A DNA stretch of 8,933 nt, from the NCBI GenBank assembly GCA_029256485.1, contig JAQSXU010000131.1:1-8933 (forward strand), in the 5' to 3' direction. The DNA is from Clostridiaceae bacterium (GTDB lineage Bacteria > Bacillota_A > Clostridia > Clostridiales > Clostridiaceae). Positions 1 to 5,227 of the stretch are shown one piece after another. Both the position numbers and the translations under genes were made by a program. Each line of letters starts with the position of its first letter. Position 1 is the first letter of the stretch. The notes beneath the pieces are model-generated. The model made no database searches. It had not been told where the DNA came from and saw only the letters and a program-made list of their open reading frames with translations.

Positions 1-132
1 AGACGCAGATTTAGACGTAGATATCCATATTATTTCTACCCTTATTATTACTATTACCCACGTCCATACTATCCATTATATCCATATGACAGATATGAAT
101 ATGATGATGACGACGATGATGATTGGGATTAA
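1..132 (+). CDS. C-terminal end of a Tyr/Arg/Pro-rich protein with an acidic tail (partial)
   Basis: The reading frame is open from the first base and ends in TAA at 130-132, giving the last 43 residues of a protein whose start lies outside the window. It is low complexity: an Arg-rich stretch (RRRFRRR), then about 25 residues dominated by Tyr and Pro, then seven consecutive Asp and a final WD. The direction is supported by the plus-strand terminator-like hairpin about 75 bases downstream. Tyr-rich and Asp-rich tails of this kind occur in small clostridial surface or spore-associated proteins, but I do not recognise the family and assign no function. The basic, aromatic and acidic blocks follow one another in order. 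Confidence 0.55.
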   Translation, partial: RRRFRRRYPYYFYPYYYYYPRPYYPLYPYDRYEYDDDDDDDWD

Positions 133-200
133 ATTTTCATAAAATCTATTAATATGACTCCATTTATAATACCTGACCTCACAATAAGGTAGGCAAAAGA

Positions 201-234
201 AAAAGCCCTGGGTTTCTCCAGGGTTATAATTTTA
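201..234. terminator. Bidirectional intrinsic terminator
   Basis: A perfect 6-bp GC-rich stem, CCCTGG (206-211) with CCAGGG (218-223), closes a six-base loop. An A-rich tract lies on the left (201-204) and a T-rich tract on the right (TTATAATTTT). Read on the minus strand, the hairpin is followed by CTTTTTCTTTT, which is the stronger U-tract. It closes the gene ending at 132, and would also stop any minus-strand transcript entering from the right. Confidence 0.8.
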
Positions 235-412
235 ACTGTTCTTTATTTTAAAAATCATATGGTATAAATGTAAAATAATTTATGTTATATGCTATTTCTA
301 TAAGTGCCTTACTACATAGTATCATTTAGAAATGTCTTAAAAATGTCATTAGTGTTTTGAATATTATATTACATCATAATCATAATCATTATCATGTAAA
401 GAGTCAACATTT

Positions 413-442
413 GTTACAAAAATATATTCTCCCGCATATACT
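413..442 (+). promoter_or_regulatory. Possible sigma-A promoter of the kinase-PHP-phosphoesterase operon
   Basis: GTTACA (413-418, four of six to TTGACA) is separated by 18 bases from TATACT (437-442, five of six to TATAAT). Transcription would start near 449, leaving a very short leader before the ATG at 462. AT-rich DNA produces such matches often, so support is modest. Confidence 0.35.
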
Positions 443-461
443 AACATTGTGATTATTCTTA

Positions 462-1031
462 ATGCAGGTGATTAACATTAAGCTAAGTCCAAATATAAAT
501 ATAAAAGAATTGGAGTTTATAGGGAAAGGTTCCCAAGGAAAGGTATATAAATTTTGCTCTCGAAAGTGTATAAAAATTTTTAAGAACAAGAAATCTTGCA
601 AGGATGAAGTTAAAACTTTATTAATGGCTCAATCAGATATACATTTTCCTAAGATTTTTCAGTTTGGTGTAAAATACATCATAAGGGAATATATTAATGG
701 TACTGAATTAAACGAATACTTATCAAATCATAAACTCACACCTCAACTCTCAAGCAAACTTATAGAATTATATGAGTCTATGGTTAATGTTGGTTATACT
801 AGGCATGATGCAGCAATATTTCATATCTTTGTAACGCCTTCTGGCGAGCTTAAGCTTATAGATACTGCCAAGGCAATGAAGAAAAAATCAGTAATTCCAA
901 ATTTGCTTATTAGTGGTCTAGAGGATCTTGGATACAAAGAAGACTTTTTTATTTTTTTAAAAAGTAATAGACCAGACCTATATATGCAATGGATAAATTA
1001 CTCCAAGAAAAAATATAAAAAGGTATACTGA
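462..1031 (+). CDS. Minimal protein-kinase-like protein, first gene of the trio
   Basis: This 189-residue protein has a compact kinase-like fold, probably cytoplasmic. Visible elements in order are: a glycine-rich loop GKGSQGKV (21-28), the ATP-binding Lys in CIKIF (K38), a candidate helix-C Glu (E49), a hinge-like REYINGTEL (75-83), a catalytic loop RHDAAIFHIF (114-123) with D116, and IDTAK (133-137) replacing DFG, with metal-binding D134. The Asn normally five residues after the catalytic Asp is His121. Most of the C-lobe is missing; eukaryotic-type kinases are about 250 residues or more. Similar short 'HDA...IDTA' kinases occur in Firmicutes, with unknown substrates. The start is uncertain: ATG 462 has no clear ribosome binding site, while AGGTGA at 466-471 lies inside the ORF, five bases before an in-frame ATT at 477. 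The gene is followed 47 bases later by the PHP gene. It could be a Ser/Thr kinase, a small-molecule kinase or an inactive ATP-binding relative. Confidence 0.8.
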   Translation: MQVINIKLSPNINIKELEFIGKGSQGKVYKFCSRKCIKIFKNKKSCKDEVKTLLMAQSDIHFPKIFQFGVKYIIREYINGTELNEYLSNHKLTPQLSSKLIELYESMVNVGYTRHDAAIFHIFVTPSGELKLIDTAKAMKKKSVIPNLLISGLEDLGYKEDFFIFLKSNRPDLYMQWINYSKKKYKKVY

Positions 1032-1063
1032 AAGCTTGATTTACTTTAACGTTATAAGGGGTA

Positions 1064-1070
1064 AAGGGAG
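1064..1070 (+). promoter_or_regulatory. Ribosome binding site of the PHP gene
   Basis: AAGGGAG lies 8 bases before the ATG at 1079. It supports M1, although a second in-frame ATG at 1085 is also within possible reach. Confidence 0.6.
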
Positions 1071-1078
1071 ATGATAAT

Positions 1079-1798
1079 ATGCTTATGAGAGGTGATCTTC
1101 ATATTCATACAACTGCATCTGATGGCTGTCTTAGCCCACGGCAAATAATAATGCTAGCAAAAAATCGAGGTATAGACACAATTGCTATTTCTGATCATAA
1201 TTCAATAGATGGGCTAGCTGAAGCTACTGAAGCAGGGAAAAAATATGGTGTTTCGATAATTCCTGCTGTTGAGTTATCAACAAGGTTTAATAATGAAAGC
1301 ATTCATATTTTAGGATACTTTAGAAATGAAAAATTTAATAGTACTAATTTTAAGCAAATTCTAAAACTAGTAAAAACCCATAGAGTTCATAAGCTTAGAA
1401 AAGTGTTAGGAGGGTACAGGAAACATCAAGCTAATACTAAATATCTATCTAGTTCTGAGGGAATTAATCTCTTAAGAACCTATGGAGCAGCTGTAGTATT
1501 GGCACATCCTGTTCGTATATCGAAGAAAAATCTTTCTAGTCTTTTAAGTATGCCTTTTGATGGTATAGAAGCAAAATACTGTCGCTGTAATGATTATTAT
1601 ACAAACTTTTTTATTAACGTAGCTTTGAAAGAATTTTCTTTTTACACAGGAGGCTCGGACTTTCATACAGATAATGTTAGCGATCATAAACATAGCCTTA
1701 TTGGAGAGCCATATCTTGACTCATCTGAAATGCAAAAATTTCTTGAAAATTCTGGAGCATTAATATTAGGTAATAGTGTTAATGATAAAATCATTTAA
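1079..1798 (+). CDS. PHP-domain metal-dependent phosphoesterase
   Basis: The 239-residue protein carries the full polymerase-and-histidinol-phosphatase metal-binding signature: DLHIHTTASDG (H8, H10, D15), ISDHN (D39, H40), PAVELS (E65), HILGYF (H76), LAHPVR (H143) and TGGSDFH (D194, H196). These are the ligands of a di- or trinuclear metal centre. The nearest characterised relatives are the YciV/TrpH group, which hydrolyse 3',5'-nucleoside bisphosphates and RNA 5' ends. Those proteins are about 280-290 residues, so this one has a shortened insert between the Glu and third-His motifs. It is presumably cytoplasmic, with no signal peptide. It sits 47 bases after the kinase-like gene and 32 bases before a second phosphoesterase on the same strand, which suggests one transcript. 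The phosphoesterase class is secure; the substrate (nucleotide, nucleic-acid end or phosphohistidine) is not. Confidence 0.92.
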   Translation: MLMRGDLHIHTTASDGCLSPRQIIMLAKNRGIDTIAISDHNSIDGLAEATEAGKKYGVSIIPAVELSTRFNNESIHILGYFRNEKFNSTNFKQILKLVKTHRVHKLRKVLGGYRKHQANTKYLSSSEGINLLRTYGAAVVLAHPVRISKKNLSSLLSMPFDGIEAKYCRCNDYYTNFFINVALKEFSFYTGGSDFHTDNVSDHKHSLIGEPYLDSSEMQKFLENSGALILGNSVNDKII

Positions 1799-1830
1799 AC
1801 TATTTATATTTTCTTGGTGGTGATATATAA

Positions 1831-2697
1831 ATGAGATTTATAATTCTAAGTGACTCAAAAGGGAAAGAAAACGGTATTAATAAGAAGATTTTAATAAAAC
1901 TCTTAAAGAGAACTTGTACTCTAACACCTAAGCCTGATCTTATTGTATTATGTGGAGATAGCGTTGCAGGCAGCAACATTGAAGAGGTATTAGCAAGTCA
2001 ACTTCAAGACTTAAGAAACTTAATAGAAAAATATCATTATGGAAAGCCTTTAATTCCTGTAATAGGGAACCATGAAGTCAATAATGAACCAAAAGATGAC
2101 AGATATGAAAAAATCTTTAGCAGAATTTATAATGATATGCTTCCTGATACCAATCTTGATGGTTATAATAGAACCGTATTTTATGAAGACTATGAAAATA
2201 CCAGATTTATAGTACTTAACGCTTTCCACTTTGGGGAAAAACACAGAATCGTGAAAAAACAGCTTTCATGGTTTGAAGAAGCAGCTTCAGCAAATATAAA
2301 AAATAAGATTGTCTTTGTTCATTCTCCCGCTTTTCCTACGGGGGCGCATTTTAGGCATTGCCTGGACTCATATTCTGAGGATAGAGATGCTTTCTGGAAG
2401 ATTGTTCAGAATTGCAATATAGATATAGTCTTCTCAGGTCATGAACATAATTATTCTAGACGAAAAATAGAATATAAAAAAGATATCTATCAAGTTATTA
2501 CAGGCGGAAGTGGAGAAAAGCTTAGAGATAAGTTTAAGGATAAGAAAGGAGTAATAACAGCCCCTATAGCTGAGTATCATTTTGTTATGGTTGATGTGGA
2601 TTCAAATTGCATTAAAGTCTCTGCCATCAGTTCTGAAGGGAAACTTCTAGATAAATTTAAAATAGATAAATCTTACAATTTTTATAATATATATTAG
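1831..2697 (+). CDS. Calcineurin-like metallophosphoesterase
   Basis: This 288-residue protein shows the metallophosphoesterase motifs in order: LSDSKG (D8), LCGDSVAGS (G42-D43), IGNHEVN (N80-H81-E82), FVHSPAFP (H164) and FSGHEHNYSR (H204, H206). The fold and two-metal site are therefore well supported. One departure stands out: motif I normally reads DxH, but here the His position is Lys10 (D-S-K). Purple-acid-phosphatase relatives and some bacterial 'SDSRG' proteins also lack this His, so it is probably a subfamily trait and not inactivation. There is no signal peptide. A good ribosome site, GGTGGTGAT, precedes the ATG. It is the third gene of the trio, and the next hairpin (2858-2886) probably ends the transcript. 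The substrate is unknown; phosphoprotein, phosphodiester and nucleotide are all possible. Confidence 0.92.
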   Translation: MRFIILSDSKGKENGINKKILIKLLKRTCTLTPKPDLIVLCGDSVAGSNIEEVLASQLQDLRNLIEKYHYGKPLIPVIGNHEVNNEPKDDRYEKIFSRIYNDMLPDTNLDGYNRTVFYEDYENTRFIVLNAFHFGEKHRIVKKQLSWFEEAASANIKNKIVFVHSPAFPTGAHFRHCLDSYSEDRDAFWKIVQNCNIDIVFSGHEHNYSRRKIEYKKDIYQVITGGSGEKLRDKFKDKKGVITAPIAEYHFVMVDVDSNCIKVSAISSEGKLLDKFKIDKSYNFYNIY

Positions 2698-2850
2698 CTC
2701 TTATCGATGCTGTATAGTTTATACCTGGTTTTATATCTATCAATACCAAAATAGTTTTCTAAAATAGGTAAAGTATCCACTGATCGTAGAAACAAAAATT
2801 AATTAGATGAATTTTATACCACAATTATTTCTAATCATCAGTAACAAATT

Positions 2851-2888
2851 AAAATTCAAAACCCCCGGCATTTCTGTCGAGGGTTTCA
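2851..2888. terminator. Hairpin terminator between convergent genes
   Basis: AAACCC at the left pairs with GGGTTT at 2881-2886. After one C/A mismatch, CGGCA pairs with TGTCG (one G-U), closing a TTTC loop, for an 11-bp stem. On the minus strand it is followed by TTTTGAATTTTAATTTG, a clear U-rich tract, so it suits the DsrE-family gene best. It also lies 160 bases after the phosphoesterase stop and may end that operon. Confidence 0.7.
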
Positions 2889-3037
2889 TTACTGAATGAG
2901 AGACATCTTAAATCTCTTTATAGCAAAAACTCCGTAAATTATTTTGCTTCTTAATTCTAATACTTTTATAAAATAAAAGTGATTTATTATACATATTGAT
3001 TTTAAAAATAGGAAAAAGCTAAAGTGATTAGATAAAT

Positions 3038-3051
3038 TTCCACATACCGTG
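3038..3051 (+). repeat. 14-base inverted repeat, left copy
   Basis: TTCCACATACCGTG here is identical to the minus-strand sequence at 4251-4238. The two copies face inward around the DsrE-family gene, 1,214 bases end to end. No target-site duplication is visible and no transposase lies between them. Confidence 0.5.
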
Positions 3052-3083
3052 ATCCAAAATATTCACAATATAATCATAGTACA

Positions 3084-3115
3084 TTATTAACCTTTTATCT
3101 TTAAACTATATGCTA
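3084..3115. repeat. 32-base dispersed repeat, copy A
   Basis: This segment matches 6378-6409 at 29 of 32 positions in the same orientation, and all three differences are transitions. It starts TTATTAACC and contains TTTTATCTTTAAA. It lies just beyond the stop codon of the DsrE-family gene. It may be a small mobile-repeat remnant or a common AT-rich intergenic motif. Confidence 0.45.
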
Positions 3116-3136
3116 CATAAATCCTTTTAGTTTATT

Positions 3137-3631
3137 TTACACAAAAAGTTGCATATCTGAATTTAACGCATTCTTTAAATAGTCTCCAGCAGTTATAATT
3201 TCAAATTCTGGAATAAATTCTTCTTGTTTAAACCCCATAACTTCTACTGACATTTTGCATCCATAGAATTTAACTCCTTTTTTTCTTGCTCCTTTTAAAA
3301 AGTCAATAAGTCTTGGAGCTTCTGCATCTTCCATCATTTCCTCAAGCATTGCCTTACCTATACCAACCATATTCATTTTCGATAAACCGAGTTCCTCTGG
3401 TCCCTTAGGAGTCATTGTACTAAACATTTTCTCATAAGCTGTTTTATCTTTTAATGTCATTTTTTCAGGGTCTCTTAAAATGAACAGTCCCCAAAAGGCG
3501 CAAAATATAGTTACCTCAACATCAAGCTCTCTTGCAGCATTTGCAATAGTTAGAGCTGCTAATGCCTTATCATATTCTCCACTGAAAAGAAGTAAGCTTA
3601 ATCTTTTGCCTTTTACATTGCTATCATCCAA
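3137..3631 (-). CDS. DsrE/DsrF-like (COG2210) sulfur-relay or peroxiredoxin-family protein
   Basis: With a TTG start at 3631 the protein has 164 residues. The N-terminal LSLLLFSGEYDKALAALTIA (11-30), then VTIFCAFWGLFIL (40-52), LSKMNMVGIG (83-92) and FYGCKMSVEVMG (122-133) match the DsrE2-type family. It carries the characteristic Cys125 in YGCKMS and another Cys at 44. Relatives are cytoplasmic and are thought to bind or move persulfide sulfur with TusA-like and rhodanese partners, but no such partner is in this window. The longest ORF begins at GTG 3649. However, AAGGAGGTGG (3646-3637) occupies its codons 2-5 and lies at ideal distance from TTG 3631, so the longer form is very unlikely. The family call is strong; the reaction is inferred. 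Confidence 0.88.
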   Translation of the reverse strand: MDDSNVKGKRLSLLLFSGEYDKALAALTIANAARELDVEVTIFCAFWGLFILRDPEKMTLKDKTAYEKMFSTMTPKGPEELGLSKMNMVGIGKAMLEEMMEDAEAPRLIDFLKGARKKGVKFYGCKMSVEVMGFKQEEFIPEFEIITAGDYLKNALNSDMQLFV

Positions 3632-3636
3632 TCTAA

Positions 3637-3646
3637 CCACCTCCTT
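3637..3646 (-). promoter_or_regulatory. Shine-Dalgarno that sets the TTG start of the DsrE-family gene
   Basis: AAGGAGGTGG on the minus strand is a near-perfect anti-16S match, with its GGAGG core 8 bases before TTG at 3631. It lies within the longest open frame and so argues against the GTG at 3649. Confidence 0.85.
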
Positions 3647-3721
3647 CACTTAAATGATGATACAAAAGACTAAAAATTATTCATGCTACTAAAATATAAT
3701 ATAAGAATATTTAAATTCTAA

Positions 3722-3749
3722 ATATTATCTTAGATGTAAAATTTGCCAA
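3722..3749 (-). promoter_or_regulatory. Possible promoter of the DsrE-family gene
   Basis: TTGGCA (3749-3744, five of six to consensus) is followed, after 16 bases, by TAATAT (3727-3722, four of six). The leader would be about 80 bases. The match is weak, in AT-rich DNA. Confidence 0.3.
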
Positions 3750-3878
3750 TGGATGTCATTCACGTACTAGTATTTTTAGGTAAGTGATTGGTATGTAATA
3801 ATTGCGAAAAGGCGTTAGAAACTTTATTATGTTTATAGCTGCTTTTTATATTAAATGCAGTATACAAGTAAACTTTAA

Positions 3879-4071
3879 TTAGAATAAGGGCTTATTTAAA
3901 TTTCCATCTAAATAACATAACGCACTTCTATAGCTATCATCATATTTCTTATCATTTAGAATTTTAATTAACTTATATAATTTATCATAGTTCTGTACAA
4001 TAAAGTCTTTTTCTAAATGGTTAATATTATTAAAATCTCTTTCTCTTATATAAATCCCATTTATGTATCAT
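3879..4071 (-). pseudogene. Small unrecognised gene, frameshifted relic
   Basis: A 62-codon open frame (4067 to the TAA at 3879-3881) has natural composition (for example QNYDKLYKLIKILNDKKYDD and RSALCYLDGN) but no ATG, GTG or TTG start. In another frame, ATG at 4071 follows AAAGAGGT at a usable distance and encodes MIHKWDLYKRKR before a stop. A single frameshift near 4040-4050 would join the two into a protein of about 64 residues. I do not recognise the family with confidence; the charged helical C-terminus resembles small uncharacterised clostridial proteins. It could be a relic, a gene with a sequencing error, or chance. Confidence 0.4.
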
Positions 4072-4181
4072 TTGTTAAGAACCTCTTTATGGCAGTATAT
4101 CCATTTTATTGTTAATTTTCTTAAGTATATAACAATTAAGGCCACATGTTCAATTCCTTATTCTAAATCAAAAAACCGTAC

Positions 4182-4255
4182 TGGATTTCCCTAATACGAT
4201 CACTTTGTATTCGTGGGCTTCATTGGTGGAGGCTAGGCACGGTATGTGGAATCCA
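4182..4255. other. GC-rich island with a possible three-way-junction fold
   Basis: This 74-base block is clearly richer in G+C than its surroundings and can fold completely. P1 is TGGATT(T)CC 4182-4190 with GGAATCCA 4248-4255, with one bulge. P2 is AATAC 4193-4197 with GTATT 4207-4211. P3 is CGTG 4212-4215 with CACG 4238-4241, extended by GCTTC 4217-4221 with GAGGC 4229-4233. On the minus strand the block is followed by GTACGGTTTTTTG. That ACGGT can alternatively pair with ACCGT inside the block, like a terminator stem with a U6 tail. It matches no riboswitch or tRNA consensus I know. Confidence 0.4.
4238..4251 (-). repeat. 14-base inverted repeat, right copy
   Basis: This is the exact reverse complement of 3038-3051. 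It overlaps the P1 and P3 strands of the structured island, so the left copy may be a scrap of a related element instead of a transposon end. Confidence 0.5.
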
Positions 4256-4501
4256 CTCTATATATTAATTCTACAAAGTTCATTACATGTTTAATCTATA
4301 TCATCATTTAACTCCATTAACGCATTATAAAATTACCGATAAATTATAAACCTCAATGATTCATTTTTATTAATTTATTTTTATTCAGACAAAGGTGATT
4401 ACATTAATAATCCATTTTAATTCTAAAAATCCAGTAATAGACCAAGTACATAAGGGCAAACTAAATTTTGCATAACTTAGCTGAAAAGGAGGCATTTTAA
4501 T

Positions 4502-5086
4502 ATGGAGTTATCGCCAAAGTTGTATCATTACTTTGTTCGGCCTAGATGGTTCTCTTATAAATTTTATGATTTAATATTTCGAGATAACTTCGACTTTAAA
4601 GAAAAGACAGTTCTAGATTTTGGATGTGGTATTGGTTCTAGTTCTTACTTGTTTAAGCCCTCGAATTACTTTGGAGTGGACTGTGACGATAAAAGAATAA
4701 AATATGCTAAAGAATTATATCCTAAGTATAATTTTATGACAACTAAAAACGGACTTCTTCCACTATCACCAAATTCTGTTGACTATATTATAATTCTATC
4801 AGTGCTTCATCATATTCCAACTGACCAGTTAACGGATAATATAAAGGAATTTAAAAGAGTATTGAAATTAAATGGAAGTATAATAATAGCAGAACCCTGT
4901 TTTTTCCCAAAAGCACATATCCCTAACTGGTTTATGTCTAATTTTGATAAGGGTAGGTATATTAGAAATGAAGATCAGTATTTAGAACTCTTTAGAAAAG
5001 CTAATTACAAAACAAAAGTTATAAAGAGATATAATCAACTGCTATTTTACAATAAGATTATGATTTCAGCTTGCCTTGATGCCTAA
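4502..5086 (+). CDS. Class I SAM-dependent methyltransferase
   Basis: The 194-residue cytoplasmic protein has a Rossmann-type methyltransferase core. Motif I is VLDFGCGIGSSSYLF (37-51), which binds S-adenosylmethionine. Motif II is YFGVDCDD (56-63), whose acidic residue contacts the ribose. SVDYIIILSVLHHIP (92-106) forms strand 4, and EFKRVLKLNGSIIIAEP is the strand 5 region. This is the UbiE/Methyltransf_11 style found in small-molecule methyltransferases. It is short at the C-terminus, which may leave a small substrate cap. A strong site, AAGGAGG (4486-4492), lies nine bases before ATG 4502. It is a single gene, convergent with the phospholipase-like gene. The substrate cannot be inferred. 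Confidence 0.9.
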   Translation: MELSPKLYHYFVRPRWFSYKFYDLIFRDNFDFKEKTVLDFGCGIGSSSYLFKPSNYFGVDCDDKRIKYAKELYPKYNFMTTKNGLLPLSPNSVDYIIILSVLHHIPTDQLTDNIKEFKRVLKLNGSIIIAEPCFFPKAHIPNWFMSNFDKGRYIRNEDQYLELFRKANYKTKVIKRYNQLLFYNKIMISACLDA

Positions 5087-5101
5087 ATTCTAATTATAAG
5101 A

Positions 5102-5129
5102 AATGAACTTAAATTAATGGAAGTTCATT
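5102..5129. terminator. Weak hairpin after the methyltransferase gene
   Basis: AATGAACTT (5102-5110) pairs perfectly with AAGTTCATT (5121-5129) around a ten-base loop, 15 bases after the stop codon. No good U-tract follows, so it may stabilise the 3' end instead of terminating. Confidence 0.4.
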
Positions 5130-5191
5130 CCTTAAACTAATTATCCATAAAGTAACATTATGTAAATAATTTTTATTAATGCCCTATATTT

Positions 5192-5227
5192 AAGTTGAAA
5201 AAGTCACTATATTTCCTATAGTGACTT
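5192..5227 (-). terminator. Intrinsic terminator overlapping the phospholipase stop codon
   Basis: AAGTCACTATA (5201-5211) pairs over 11 bp with TATAGTGACTT (5217-5227), with a five-base loop. On the minus strand a TTTTTCAACTT tract follows at once. The minus-strand 5' arm is made of the last codons of the phospholipase-like gene and most of its TAG stop. Confidence 0.85.

Larger units (their letters stand above)
133..461. other. Intergenic region upstream of the kinase operon
   Basis: No gene is supported here. It contains the terminator hairpin at 206-223, a short run of CATAAT-like units at about 372-396 (repeats of TCATAA followed by an inverted TTATCAT), and a possible sigma-A promoter just before the kinase gene. 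The minus-strand ORF across 404-601 overlaps the kinase gene and has no family resemblance. Confidence 0.5.
2698..3136. other. Convergent intergenic region
   Basis: No gene is supported. The stretch contains the terminator hairpin at 2858-2886, an AT-only-loop hairpin ACTTTTAT/ATAAAAGT (2962-2969 with 2973-2980, loop AAA), one copy of a 14-base inverted repeat at 3038-3051, and one copy of a 32-base dispersed repeat at 3084-3115. Confidence 0.5.
3650..4501. other. Gene-free stretch with a relic and a structured island
   Basis: No intact gene is present in these 850 bases. They contain a possible promoter for the DsrE-family gene, a small-gene relic on the minus strand (3879-4071), the GC-rich foldable island 4182-4255 and the right copy of the 14-base inverted repeat. 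I translated parts of both strands and found no other extended frame with family resemblance. Confidence 0.5.

Noticed and set aside
372..396. TCATAA tandem units as a CRISPR or iteron array
   Set aside because: The units are too short and too few, and there are no spacers; AT-rich simple sequence is the simpler reading.
404..601. 65-codon minus-strand ORF
   Set aside because: It overlaps the kinase gene's 5' part on the opposite strand, has Phe/Ile-rich composition typical of an antisense shadow, and has no recognisable motif.
2050..2244. 64-codon minus-strand ORF
   Set aside because: It lies wholly inside the metallophosphoesterase gene, whose motifs on the plus strand are unambiguous.
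3787..3837. Short plus-strand frame beginning TTG with a CNNC pattern
   Set aside because: It has only about 16 codons, and a CxxC in so short a frame is easily chance.
4182..4255. tRNA gene, because the block is 74 bases long with paired ends
   Set aside because: There is no T-arm GGTTCRA sequence, the outer stem has a bulge, and the inner arms do not match D, anticodon and T arms on either strand.
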